Assembly (NCBI GenBank): GCA_023416195.1
Contig: JAEZID010000116.1
Location: 1-25,229, forward strand
Direction of reading: 5' to 3'
DNA from: Pseudomonadota bacterium
GTDB taxonomy: Bacteria; Pseudomonadota; Alphaproteobacteria; Azospirillales; Azospirillaceae
DNA length: 25,229 bases
The first letter of the stretch is position 1; the number at the start of each line of letters is the position of its first letter. A program made the position numbers and the translations under genes. Below are positions 1 through 8,248 of this stretch, piece after piece. The notes beneath the pieces were generated by a model that searched no databases, had not been told where the DNA came from, and saw only the letters and a list, made by a program, of their open reading frames with translations.

Positions 1-175
1 GGTCCATCAGCACGAGGTCGAAGCGCCCGGCCCGCGCCGCCTCCAGCGCGGCGCGGCCGTCGCCCGCCACGGTCACCGCATGCCCGGCGCGGCCCAACAG
101 CAGCGCGGCGACCCGCTGGCTCACCGGCTCGTCCTCGGCCAGCAGGATGCGCAGCGGCGGAAGCTCGTCGGTCAC
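1..175 (-). CDS. Response-regulator receiver domain protein, N-terminal part
   Basis: This is the first 58 codons of a gene that runs off the left edge. It starts at GTG (175-173), preceded at a good distance by GAGGA (184-188 on the plus strand). The translation begins VTDELPPLRILLAEDE and ends FDLVLMD. It shows a receiver (REC) beta1 strand with the acidic pair E14/D15, and the last complete codon is D58, the expected phospho-acceptor aspartate. The phosphorylated domain is therefore recognisable, but the output is unknown: it could be a single-domain regulator, a regulator with an output domain, or a receiver fused to an Hpt domain. The gene lies 90 bases downstream of mmcB on the same strand and could be co-transcribed with it. 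The receiver call is firm; the full architecture cannot be seen. Confidence 0.8.
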   Translation of the reverse strand, partial: MTDELPPLRILLAEDEPVSQRVAALLLGRAGHAVTVAGDGRAALEAARAGRFDLVLMD

Positions 176-265
176 AATATGGTCCTCACCGGTTCCGTTG
201 TGGCAACCCCGGCTATACCGGCCTTCGGCGCCCTGTCCACGGGCGTTCGGTCGCATGTCCCGAAT

Positions 266-742
266 TCACACGGCCGCTTCGCGTTGCGTGAAGGCGGGGT
301 CCTCAAGACGGTGCAGCCGCCCGGCCCCGGTCAGGGCGGCGCGCAGGATCAGGGTCTTGCGCCGGGCCGGGGCGAGCTTGCACGACGGCGCCTCGCGCAG
401 CACCTCCGCGCCATAGGCGTCGGCGACCATCAGGCCGCAGTTCTCGGGGATCAGGTCGGTCGGAAAGGCGTCGTCCACGGCGAAGTAGAAGGCGTCGCAC
501 CAGTCCCGGTATTCCGGCCATTTCTGGTCGGAGCGGAAGTCGGCGACCCCGCTCTTCACCTCGACGATGACGATGGTGCCGGCCTCGTCCATCGCCAGCA
601 CGTCGGCGCGCCGGCCGCAGGCGAGGCGGAACTCCACCATGCTGGCGAAGCCGCGCGCGGCGAGCGCCCGCCGCACACCGCGAAAGATCGGCGCCGCGCC
701 GCGGGTGTCCGGTTCGGTTTCCGAAGGGAGATCGTCGGTCAT
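266..742 (-). CDS. mmcB: MmcB-family DNA repair protein
   Basis: The 158-residue protein matches the length and style of the MmcB family (formerly a DUF), a putative nuclease-fold DNA repair protein typical of alphaproteobacteria. The middle carries a PD-(D/E)XK-type core: ADVLAMDE near residues 46-53, then the strand IVIVEVKSG near 57-65 with the E-x-K pair, followed by a conserved-looking region with WPEYRDWCDAFYFAV. In the family this is a cytoplasmic protein linked to mutagenesis and DNA damage responses; its exact activity is inferred from the fold. The ATG at 742 has only a weak upstream purine stretch, but no better start is visible. The region upstream, shared with the divergent kinase gene, contains an 18-base tandem repeat. 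No LexA-type GTTC-N7-GTTC box was noticed upstream. Confidence 0.82.
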   Translation of the reverse strand: MTDDLPSETEPDTRGAAPIFRGVRRALAARGFASMVEFRLACGRRADVLAMDEAGTIVIVEVKSGVADFRSDQKWPEYRDWCDAFYFAVDDAFPTDLIPENCGLMVADAYGAEVLREAPSCKLAPARRKTLILRAALTGAGRLHRLEDPAFTQREAAV

Positions 743-825
743 TCTGGTCGGAACGCTTCATGAACGGAGCGCCCACCATGAACCGACTCCGTTTCCCCGC
801 CAAGAGGCATTTCGGGGATGGCCGT

Positions 826-879
826 GGGTCTCTGTTCGCCTTCGGGTCTCTGTCCGCCCTCGGGTCTCTGTCCAATGGC
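826..879. repeat. 18-base tandem repeat, three copies
   Basis: Three consecutive units begin with GGGTCTCTG at 826, 844 and 862, an exact 18-base period. Units one and two are close variants of GGGTCTCTGTCCGCCCTC; the third diverges in its second half. The array lies between the divergent mmcB and kinase genes. It is not convincingly coding. The period is visible directly; a role is unknown. Confidence 0.85.
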
Positions 880-989
880 CGGCTTGATCCCGCCCCAAAG
901 ACCCGTAGCCTGTGCATGGGGCATCGAGCATACCGGGGGATGCGCGGCGGACGATGTCAGAGGGAACGAGCACGCACGGAGGCCGGCGG

Positions 990-2420
990 ATGGAGGGCCA
1001 GGAAATGGGAGGCCCGGGAATTGGCGGCCCGGGAATTGGCGTCCATGACGGCGGCGCGACGCTGGTCTTCGACTCCCATGGCCGGCTTGCCGCCTGGGAC
1101 GAGGCGGCCGCCGCCCTGCCGGGCGCCGCCGGACGGCTGGCGAAAGGCGCGGCGTCCGACGCGCTGGCGCCGCTGTTTGCCGGGCGCGCGGTGACGGACC
1201 TGCCGCTGTCCGACGGCGGTCTGCTGCGCCGCGTGGGTGCACCGCCCGAGAGCGGCTCGCCCGGAACCGGCCGGGTGGGCGCCGACCTGTCCGGCCGCCT
1301 GTTCGCCGCCGCCAGCCACGACCTGCGCCAGCCCCTGGCCGCGCTGTCGCTGCTGCTGGGCGCCCTGGAAGGGCGGATCGGCGATGGCCGGGTTGCCGAT
1401 GGCCGGGGCGGCGACTCGATGACCGGCGACCTGCTCGCCTCCATGGGCAACGCCATCCAGTCCATGAAGGGCATGGTGGACGGCCATTTCGACCTCGTGC
1501 GGTTGCAGGCCGGCCTGATGCAGCCGGACGTCGGCTCGCCCGTGCTCAACGGCATCCTGATGCGGCTGGCGCTGGACGCCGCCCCCCGTTTCGACGCGCG
1601 GGGCCTGCGCTTTTCGGTGATGCCCTGCTCGGTCCGCGTGCGCACCGACCCCACGCTGCTGGAACGCATCCTCCAGGGCTTCGTGGCGGACGCCCTGCGC
1701 CGCACGGTGCGGGGGCGGATCGTGATCGGCGGGCGGCGGCGCGGCGGCGACCTGCGCATCGAGCTGTGGGACACCGGCCGCGTCCTGCCGCCCGAACAGC
1801 TCCGCGCCCTGCGCGAGGAGTTGCAGCGCCCGGACGGGGACGGCCCGCTCGACCTCGGGCTTCGGCTGGCGCGCGGGCTGGCGCGGCGGCTCGGCCACCG
1901 GCTGGAGGTGGATTGGGTGGACGGGCGCGGCACCATGTTCGCCGTGGTGGTCCCGCAGGCGGACGAGAGCGAGGACGACCCCGCCGCCTTCCCCGCCCCG
2001 GACCCGGGCGCGCCGGAGCGGAATGCGGACGTCAGCCTTGCCCGCGTGCTGGTGATCGAGGACGACCCGATGGTCCTCGACGCGCTGGGCGCGCTGCTCG
2101 GCCAATGGGGCTGCGCGGTGATCGGGGCGGAATCCTACGACGCGGCGCTCGACCGGCTCGGCCCGACCCCGCAGGCGCCCGATCTGGTGATTTCCGACCT
2201 GCGGCTGAAGGGCGCGGCCAACGGGATCGTCGCCATCCGCCAGATCGCCAAGGCGCTGAACGCCGACCTGCCGGGGCTGATCCTGACCGGCGACACCGAT
2301 CCCATGCGGCTGCGCGAGGCGCGGCTGTCCGGCTATCCGCTGCTGCACAAGCCGGTGGCGCCGCTGGCGTTGCGCGCCGCCGTCGCCCGCCTGCTCGGCC
2401 GCGAACGCCTGAAATCGTGA
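990..2420 (+). CDS. Hybrid histidine kinase with degenerate ATP-binding domain and C-terminal receiver
   Basis: About 476 residues if it starts at ATG 990, which has GGAGG seven bases upstream; in-frame ATGs at 912, 954 and 1005 are alternatives. No membrane segment is seen, so it is probably cytoplasmic. Order: a Gly-rich start, a short possible PAS-like stretch, the dimerisation H-box AASHDLRQPLAAL with H110, an ATPase-like domain (about 190-325) and a receiver (about 352-469). The receiver has an intact acidic pair (VIEDDP), phospho-acceptor D403 (VISDLRLKG), T in LILTGDT and K in LHKPV. The ATPase domain is odd. The N-box Asn is Asp (FVADALRRT), the G1 box reads DTGRVLPPEQ instead of DTGxGI, and the G2 box reads PLDLGLRLA without the GLGLGL glycines. 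It may be unable to bind ATP and act as a phosphate relay or scaffold. It shares the HDLRQP core with the next kinase. Confidence 0.85.
   Translation: MEGQEMGGPGIGGPGIGVHDGGATLVFDSHGRLAAWDEAAAALPGAAGRLAKGAASDALAPLFAGRAVTDLPLSDGGLLRRVGAPPESGSPGTGRVGADLSGRLFAAASHDLRQPLAALSLLLGALEGRIGDGRVADGRGGDSMTGDLLASMGNAIQSMKGMVDGHFDLVRLQAGLMQPDVGSPVLNGILMRLALDAAPRFDARGLRFSVMPCSVRVRTDPTLLERILQGFVADALRRTVRGRIVIGGRRRGGDLRIELWDTGRVLPPEQLRALREELQRPDGDGPLDLGLRLARGLARRLGHRLEVDWVDGRGTMFAVVVPQADESEDDPAAFPAPDPGAPERNADVSLARVLVIEDDPMVLDALGALLGQWGCAVIGAESYDAALDRLGPTPQAPDLVISDLRLKGAANGIVAIRQIAKALNADLPGLILTGDTDPMRLREARLSGYPLLHKPVAPLALRAAVARLLGRERLKS
1011..1040 (+). repeat. 15-base perfect direct repeat inside the kinase start
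   Basis: GGCCCGGGAATTGGC occurs twice back to back (1011-1025 and 1026-1040). It is in frame and encodes a repeated Gly-Pro-Gly-Ile segment. A second short repeat, GATGGCCGGG at 1383 and 1398, again has a 15-base period. Confidence 0.85.
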
Positions 2421-2609
2421 GGAATCGAATGAATTGACCGACCGGGCAAGATGACGGCGCATTCATGAGTGTTTCCGAGTTGACATGAGGGGATCGCCGA
2501 AAAATTTGCTATAGGGAAAGAATGCAAAGACCCTAATCGAATTTTTGTGCTCTGTATCTTATTCGGAAGAGGGGTGGGCTTTTCCCTTTTCGATCTCTTC
2601 GGCGCTTTG

Positions 2610-2615
2610 TATAAT
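2610..2615 (+). promoter_or_regulatory. Possible -10 element of the CHASE-PAS kinase gene
   Basis: A perfect TATAAT lies 29 bases before the ATG at 2645, inside a stretch (2421-2644) that is much richer in A and T than its surroundings. The hexamer 17 bases upstream (TTTTCG) is a poor -35 match. A separate TTGACA occurs at 2480-2485 without a well-spaced -10. The promoter call is tentative. Confidence 0.35.
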
Positions 2616-2644
2616 TCTAAGATGGCATTCCCCGGTGAATTGGT

Positions 2645-4864
2645 ATGGCGTTCTGGGCCAAGCGGAAAAAGGGCGGTTCTCTGGCGGTGCCGGTGCTGGT
2701 GGCCGCGGGTCTGGTGCTGTCCGTCGGCGCCTTCGTCCAGATGCGGCAGGCCAGCCGCGAGGTCGAAGGCGCGCTTCTGGAACGGCAGGCGTTCCAGCTG
2801 CACGCCGTCCTGAAGGAGCGGATCGACAGCCACGCCCTGCTGCTGCGCGCGATGCGCTCGCCCTTTACCGGGACGATGCCGGTCAGTCGCGACGGCTTCA
2901 CCGATGCGGTCCGGCCGATGCTCCCCCTGTTTCCCAGCCTGCGGGCGGTCGGCTGGGCGCGGCGCGTCACGGCGGCCGAGGCGCCGGGGCTGGAGCTGGA
3001 GATGCGTCTGACCGGCCTTCTCGACTTCGCCGTGCGCAATGTCGCCGGGCCGCCCCTCCCCGCCATGGCTCCAGAGGAGGATCTGTTCGTCAACGTCCTG
3101 CTGGAGCCGGTGGAGCGGGTTTCCTTCGGCTTCGGCATCAACATCGCCTCGATGCAGGGCCGGGCGCCGGTCCTGGGCAAATCCTGCGCGACCGGCGAGA
3201 TGGCCGCGGCCGACGCGCTGCCCCCGCCGGGGGGGGACGGGATCGGGCGCGAGTTCATCCTGTTCCTGCCGGTCTATCGGCGCGGCCCCGAGCGGGACGA
3301 CCCGGCGCAGCGATGCGCGGACATGGCCGGCTTCCTGTGGGCCGTGTTCAGCGTCGATCAACTGCTGAAGGAGGCGGTGGACCGGGTGCGGCCGGCGCAG
3401 GGCGACGTGTCCGTGCAGGATCCGGCGGCGCCGGACGGAAGGCGGATCCTGTCGGTCCGGTCCGAAGGCGGCGCGGCGGCGCACGCGCCGGTTCCCGATG
3501 ACCCGGTTCTCGCGGGGGGCGAGACCTTCCGGCACGACCTGGAGGTCGGCGGGCTGCGCTGGCAGGTGGTGCTGGCGGTGCCGCCGGCCCCGCTGATCGC
3601 CCGGTCCGACTACGCCGCCCTGGCGGTTCTGGCGATGGGAATTCTGCTGACGCTGGCGCTTGCCGGCTACACCCGGCGCGAGGCCCAGGCCAAGAGCCTG
3701 TTGCAGACCGAGGCGCGGGCTCGCGCCGCCATGGCCCGCGCGCTGCGCGAAAGCGAGGAGCGGTTCCGGCTGGCGCTGCGCCATTCGCGGGTCGCCGTGT
3801 TCAGCCAGGACCGCAACCTGCGCTACATCTGGATGTACAACCCCCAGACCCCGCGCCCGGCGGAGGTCTACATCGGCCGCACCCACGCCGACCTCTATTC
3901 GCCGGAGGACGCGGCCAAGCTCGACGCGGCCAAGCGCCCGGTGCTGGAAACCGGCGTCGGTTCCCGGCAGGAGGTGCGCATCACCTCGCTCGGCCACGAT
4001 AAGGTCTTCGACCTCATCGTGGAGCCGCTGCGCGACGACGCCGGAACGGTCACCGGCGTGATCTGCGCTTCCATCGACATCACCGAAGGCGTCATGATCC
4101 GCGAGGCGCTGGCCGAGGCGCACGCCGAGGCGGAGCGCGCCAACCTCGCCAAGTCGCGCTTCCTGGCCGCCGCCAGCCACGACCTGCGCCAGCCCTTCCA
4201 GGCCATGAGCCTGTTCCACCACATCCTGTCGGCCCGGCTGACCGACCCCAAGCAGCAGGAGGTGGCCGCCAAGCTGGGCGAGGCGCTGGCCGCCGGCAAC
4301 ACGCTGCTGAACACGCTGCTCGACACCTCGGCGCTGGAGGCCGGCACCGTCAAGCCGCGCCCGACGGCCTTTCCCTTCCAGGACATCGCCGACCGGCTCA
4401 CCACCGAGATCGCCGATCAGGCGGCCGGCAAGGGGCTGGCGCTGCGCATGGTGCCCACCTCCGCCATCGTGCGCAGCGACCCCGTGCTGCTGGAGCGCAT
4501 GGTGCGCAACCTTCTGGTCAACGCGCTGCGCTACACGGTGACCGGGCGCATCCTGCTGGGCTGCCGCCGCCGGGGCGGCCGGCTGGTCATCGAGGTGTGG
4601 GACACCGGCCCCGGCATCCCACCCGACCAGCAGCAGCGCATCTTCGAGGATTTCTACCGCTGCGGCACCGACCAGCCCGACGCCGGGCGCGGCCTTGGGC
4701 TGGGCCTGTCCATCGTCCGCCGCACCGCGCAGATCCTGGACCACGGGGTCGGCGTCCGCTCCACCGTGGGCAAGGGGACGGTCTTCTCCATCGCCGTGCC
4801 GCTGATCGGCGACCGCCACAACCCGCCAGCGCCCGAATCGGAGCCGGCCGTCGCGTCGGCGTGA
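2645..4864 (+). CDS. CHASE-PAS sensor histidine kinase
   Basis: The 739-residue inner-membrane sensor kinase has a complete catalytic core. A positively charged start (AKRKKGG) and TM1 (about 12-31) lead to a periplasmic region of about 280 residues that looks like a CHASE ligand-binding domain (motifs around FPSLRAVGWARRV and FILFLPVYR). TM2 follows (about 323-341), then a linker helix and a PAS domain (about 368-475). The kinase core has H512 in AAASHDLRQP, N-box N626 in LLVNALRYT, G1 DTGPGI (653-658) and G2 GLGLGL (683-688). There is no receiver, so the phosphate must pass to a separate regulator; the neighbouring degenerate hybrid kinase has one. The ligand is unknown. The ATG at 2645 has a weak GGTGA upstream, but the membrane segment begins soon after it, so the start is reasonable. 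Confidence 0.9.
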   Translation: MAFWAKRKKGGSLAVPVLVAAGLVLSVGAFVQMRQASREVEGALLERQAFQLHAVLKERIDSHALLLRAMRSPFTGTMPVSRDGFTDAVRPMLPLFPSLRAVGWARRVTAAEAPGLELEMRLTGLLDFAVRNVAGPPLPAMAPEEDLFVNVLLEPVERVSFGFGINIASMQGRAPVLGKSCATGEMAAADALPPPGGDGIGREFILFLPVYRRGPERDDPAQRCADMAGFLWAVFSVDQLLKEAVDRVRPAQGDVSVQDPAAPDGRRILSVRSEGGAAAHAPVPDDPVLAGGETFRHDLEVGGLRWQVVLAVPPAPLIARSDYAALAVLAMGILLTLALAGYTRREAQAKSLLQTEARARAAMARALRESEERFRLALRHSRVAVFSQDRNLRYIWMYNPQTPRPAEVYIGRTHADLYSPEDAAKLDAAKRPVLETGVGSRQEVRITSLGHDKVFDLIVEPLRDDAGTVTGVICASIDITEGVMIREALAEAHAEAERANLAKSRFLAAASHDLRQPFQAMSLFHHILSARLTDPKQQEVAAKLGEALAAGNTLLNTLLDTSALEAGTVKPRPTAFPFQDIADRLTTEIADQAAGKGLALRMVPTSAIVRSDPVLLERMVRNLLVNALRYTVTGRILLGCRRRGGRLVIEVWDTGPGIPPDQQQRIFEDFYRCGTDQPDAGRGLGLGLSIVRRTAQILDHGVGVRSTVGKGTVFSIAVPLIGDRHNPPAPESEPAVASA

Positions 4865-5461
4865 ACCCCGTCCCTTCTTTTCTTCCCTTCCGAGTCTCGG
4901 CCACAGCACGGAATCCGCAGCACGGAATCCATCGTCCGCTGTTGGAAGGAGATTGTGCGCCGTATTTCATTGCTGCGTTGCGACGAGCGCAGGGCTTTCC
5001 GGTGTTCGTGAAAGATCAAGCCGCGCTGCACCTGCGCAATGTTTTAATACGGTGGCAGTATGAAATTATTAACGAAAAGTAAACGTCAGTCCAGCTTCAT
5101 GCGACTTGATTTAAGTCATTCGGCAAGACTTTGGTTTGCTGTATGACTGTCTTCGGACGGCACTTCCGCCAAAGGGCGAAATCGACCGGCGTCGGGCGCA
5201 AGTTCGAAGGATGTGCGACGCGCCGGACCCTGGCCGGCGGCGGGAACCGGACGAACGGGCGAAGGGAACAACGTGGGGGTGCGACACTGTTGCACCGCAA
5301 TATTTGCGCCGACCGCCCCACATTGTCACATTCGTTTCACGGCGCCGCGCTATGCAGGGCGCCCAACCAACGGGCCGCGGCCACGAACAAGCCGACGGCC
5401 GGGGGGATTCGGCCAAGGATCTCGCGGATTCCGAGCCGCTATCCGACTTAGGAGCTTTTTT
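4865..5461. other. 597-base intergenic region upstream of the maoC-pta/ackA operon
   Basis: No convincing gene was found. The left part has a 14-base-period duplication of CAGCACGGAATCC (4904-4916 and 4918-4930). The centre (about 5040-5150) is A/T-rich and probably holds a promoter, though no clean -35/-10 pair stands out. TTAA-N7-TAAAC at 5069-5084 is one base off the CtrA consensus. The right part is GC-rich and ends in the Shine-Dalgarno sequence AGGAG just before the ATG at 5462. The length suggests a long leader or several regulatory sites. Confidence 0.5.
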
Positions 5462-6916
5462 ATGGACACCGCCATCGTCTCCGACAAGATCGACTTCGGG
5501 AAGAACGGCTCAAGCGCCATGATCGAAAACGTCACCTTCGAAGAAATCCGGATCGGCCAGCAGGCCAGCCTGTCGCGTCGGCTGACGATGTCCGACATCG
5601 AGCTGTTCGCCACCGTGTCGGGCGACATCAACCCCGCCCACCTCGACGAGGAATACGCGGCGGACAGCCTGTTCCACAAGGTGATCGGCCACGGCATGTG
5701 GTCGGGCTCGCTGATCTCGGCCGTGCTCGGCACGCTGCTGCCGGGTCCGGGCACGATCTACCTGGGCCAGGATCTGCGCTTCAAGCGCCCGGTCGGCCTC
5801 GGCGACGTCATCACCGTGACGGTGACCGCCAAGGAGAAGCGCGACGACAAGAACGTCGTCGTCTTCGACTGCGTGGCGCTGAACCAGGACGGCAAGGAGG
5901 TCGTCTCCGGCCAGGCCGAGGTGATCGCCCCGACCAAGAAGGTCCGCCGCGCCGCGCACGAGCTGCCGCAGGTGCAGGTGATCCGCCACGACGGGCATGA
6001 GCTTCTGCTGAAGAAGTGCGAGGCGCTGGCGCCGGTCCCGACCGCCGTCGTGCACCCGTGCGACGAAAGCTCGCTGAAGGGCGCCGTCGAGGCCGCCGAG
6101 GCGGGCCTGATCGACCCGGTGCTGGTCGGCCCGGAGTCGAAGATCAAGTCGCTCGCCGACACCTATGGGCTGGACATCTCCCGCTACCGCATCGTGGACG
6201 TGGCGCACAGCCACGCCTCGGCCGAGACCGGCGTGAAGCTCGCCCGCGTCGGCGAGTGCGAGGCGGTGATGAAGGGCTCGCTGCACACCGACGAGCTGAT
6301 GGCCGAGGTGGTCCGCAAGGAAACCGGCCTGCGCACCGGCCGCCGTCTGTCCCACGTCTTCGTGATGAACGTGCCGACCTACCCGCGCACGCTGCTGATC
6401 ACCGACGCGGCGATCAACATCTACCCCACCCTGGAAGACAAGGTGGACATCGTCCAGAACGCCATCGACCTCGCCAAGGGCCTGGGCGTCGAGACGCCGA
6501 AGGTCGCCATCCTGTCGGCGGTGGAGACGGTGAACCCGAAGATCGCCTCCACCCTTGAGGCGGCGGCGCTCTGCAAGATGGCCGACCGTGGCCAGATCAA
6601 GGGCGGCGTGCTCGACGGCCCGCTGGCCTTCGACAACGCCATCAGCCTGGAGGCCGCCCGCACCAAGGGCATCGTCTCCGAGGTCGCCGGTCAGGCCGAC
6701 ATCCTGCTGGTTCCGGACCTGGAGGCCGGCAACATGCTGGCCAAGCAGCTGTCCTTCCTGGCGAATTCGGACGCTGCCGGTATCGTTCTGGGCGCGCGGG
6801 TTCCGATCATCCTGACCAGCCGCGCCGACAACGTGCGCACCCGGCTTGCCTCCTGCGCGGTTGGCGCGCTGGCCGCGGCGTCGCGCCGCCGTGGCGCCGC
6901 CAGCGCCGCCGAGTAA
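5462..6916 (+). CDS. Fused MaoC-like (R)-enoyl-CoA hydratase / phosphate acetyl- or butyryltransferase
   Basis: The 484-residue protein joins two enzymes. Residues about 22-155 form a MaoC hot-dog domain with the hydratase signature: D55 in SGDINPAHLDEEYA, H60, and GHGMWSGSL following. Residues about 170-475 form a phosphate acetyl/butyryltransferase (PTA/PTB family) with MKGSLHTDELM and the C-terminal ADILLVPDLEAGNMLAKQL, typical of the family. The second domain swaps an acyl-CoA for acyl-phosphate, which the downstream acetate kinase turns into acetate and ATP. The MaoC half may hydrate short (R)-enoyl-CoAs and link the unit to beta-oxidation or polyhydroxybutyrate turnover; that is inference. 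The ATG at 5462 is preceded by AGGAG. An upstream extension of the frame exists but lacks coding character. The acetate kinase gene begins 16 bases after the stop, so the two form an operon. Confidence 0.92.
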   Translation: MDTAIVSDKIDFGKNGSSAMIENVTFEEIRIGQQASLSRRLTMSDIELFATVSGDINPAHLDEEYAADSLFHKVIGHGMWSGSLISAVLGTLLPGPGTIYLGQDLRFKRPVGLGDVITVTVTAKEKRDDKNVVVFDCVALNQDGKEVVSGQAEVIAPTKKVRRAAHELPQVQVIRHDGHELLLKKCEALAPVPTAVVHPCDESSLKGAVEAAEAGLIDPVLVGPESKIKSLADTYGLDISRYRIVDVAHSHASAETGVKLARVGECEAVMKGSLHTDELMAEVVRKETGLRTGRRLSHVFVMNVPTYPRTLLITDAAINIYPTLEDKVDIVQNAIDLAKGLGVETPKVAILSAVETVNPKIASTLEAAALCKMADRGQIKGGVLDGPLAFDNAISLEAARTKGIVSEVAGQADILLVPDLEAGNMLAKQLSFLANSDAAGIVLGARVPIILTSRADNVRTRLASCAVGALAAASRRRGAASAAE

Positions 6917-6932
6917 GGGAAGGGTCCCTGAC

Positions 6933-8147
6933 ATGCCCACGGATACACTCAAGGGTGGCAACGCCATCCTGGTCATCAACGCCGGATCCTCCAGCCTGAA
7001 ATTCTCGGTCTTCCGGGAAACCGGCAAGGAGCAGGTGGAGGTGACGATCAACGGCCAGATCTCCGGCATCGGCACCGAGCCGAAGTTCGAGGCCAAGGAC
7101 ACCGGGAAGCGCCTGCTCGCCGAGCGCGCCTGGACGGCGTCCGAGCCGTCCGACCGCACGGCCCTCCTCGGCTTCCTGCTCGACTGGGTTGCGGAGCATC
7201 TGGAGGGCGCGAAGCTGGTGGCCGCCGGCCACCGCGTCGTGCACGGCGGCACGCGCTATTCCGCGCCCGTGCTGCTGACGCCGGAGGTCATGGCGGAGCT
7301 TGAGAGCTTCGTCCCGCTGGCCCCGCTGCACCAGCCGCACAACCTCGCGGCCATCCGCGCGCTGGGCGAGGCGCATCCGGAGCTGCCGCAGGTCGCCTGC
7401 TTCGACACAGCCTTCCATCGCGGCCAGCCGTGGCAGTCGCAGACCTTCGCCATCCCGCGCGAACTGACGGACGAGGGCGTGCGCCGCTACGGCTTCCATG
7501 GCCTGTCCTACGAGTACATCGCCCGCCGCCTGCCGGAGCTGGCCCCGAACCTCGCCGACGGCCGCGTCGTCGTGGCCCATCTCGGCAGCGGCGCCAGCAT
7601 GTGCGCCATCCATGGCGGCAAAAGCGTGGACAGCACCATGGGCTTCACCGCGCTCGACGGTCTGCCCATGGGCACCCGCTGCGGCAACATCGACCCCGGC
7701 GTGCTGATCTATCTGATGCGCCAGAAGGGCATGGACGCCGACGCCATCGAAAAGCTGCTGTACAACAAGTCGGGCCTGCTCGGCGTGTCGGGCGTGTCCA
7801 ACGACATGCGCGCCCTGCTGGAGGGCGCGGATCCGCACGCGGCGGAGGCGGTGGAGCTGTTCTGCTTCCGCATCGCCAAGGAAACCGGCGCCCTGTCCGC
7901 CTCCATGGGCGGCATCGACGCGCTGGTCTTCACCGCCGGTATCGGCGAGCGCTCCGCCCCGGTTCGCCAGCGCGTCGGCGACAAGCTGGCGTGGCTGGGC
8001 GTGGAGATCGACCCGGCCGCCAACGAGGCGAACCGCGCGACCATCTCGACGCCGGGCAGCCGCATCCCCGTCTACGTCATCCCGACCGACGAGGAGCGGA
8101 TGATCGCCCTGCACACCCAGGAAGTCCTGGGCCACGGCGTTCGCTGA
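6933..8147 (+). CDS. ackA: Acetate kinase
   Basis: The 404-residue protein has the normal length for acetate kinase, an ASKHA-fold enzyme that interconverts acetyl phosphate plus ADP with acetate plus ATP. Family motifs are clear: NAGSSSLKFSVF near the start (phosphate-binding loop), RVVHGGTRYS, YGFHGLSYEYI, HLGSGASMCAI, the DSTMGFTALDGLPMGTRCG segment and FTAGIGERS. I chose ATG 6933 because GGGAAGGG lies just upstream and NAGSSS then falls at the usual position. An in-frame ATG at 6846 would overlap the previous gene by 71 bases. The gene is co-transcribed with the MaoC-Pta fusion and closed by the hairpin at 8167-8202. Together they form the acetyl-phosphate overflow or acetate-use pathway, and acetyl phosphate could also feed receiver domains. 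Confidence 0.97.
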   Translation: MPTDTLKGGNAILVINAGSSSLKFSVFRETGKEQVEVTINGQISGIGTEPKFEAKDTGKRLLAERAWTASEPSDRTALLGFLLDWVAEHLEGAKLVAAGHRVVHGGTRYSAPVLLTPEVMAELESFVPLAPLHQPHNLAAIRALGEAHPELPQVACFDTAFHRGQPWQSQTFAIPRELTDEGVRRYGFHGLSYEYIARRLPELAPNLADGRVVVAHLGSGASMCAIHGGKSVDSTMGFTALDGLPMGTRCGNIDPGVLIYLMRQKGMDADAIEKLLYNKSGLLGVSGVSNDMRALLEGADPHAAEAVELFCFRIAKETGALSASMGGIDALVFTAGIGERSAPVRQRVGDKLAWLGVEIDPAANEANRATISTPGSRIPVYVIPTDEERMIALHTQEVLGHGVR

Positions 8148-8166
8148 CCGCCAGTGTTCCAGTATG

Positions 8167-8202
8167 AAAAAGGCCCGCCTCCCTTGGGAGGCGGGCCTTT
8201 TT
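8167..8202. terminator. Strong bidirectional intrinsic terminator
   Basis: A perfect 17-base inverted repeat (AAAAAGGCCCGCCTCCC, TT loop, then the complement ending in TTTTT) lies 19 bases after the acetate kinase stop. The A and T tracts on both sides let it work for ackA and for the convergent gene at 8249-8608. Confidence 0.95.
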
Positions 8203-8248
8203 ATTGGTCGTGTGTCGGCGCTTGGCCCAACCTACGCCGGTGTAATCT

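Noticed and set aside
2480..2513. TTGACA followed by GCTATA as a promoter
   Set aside because: Spacing of 22 bases is too long for a normal sigma-70 promoter; a sigma-54 reading also fails because GG is not 10 bases before the GC.
2333..4909. Very long open frame on the minus strand
   Set aside because: It is the antisense shadow of the CHASE-PAS kinase; high GC keeps the complementary frame open and its composition (His, Gln, Arg-rich) is not protein-like.
5213..5461. N-terminal extension of the MaoC-Pta protein
   Set aside because: Open by chance; residues are low-complexity and the ATG at 5462 has a clear AGGAG.
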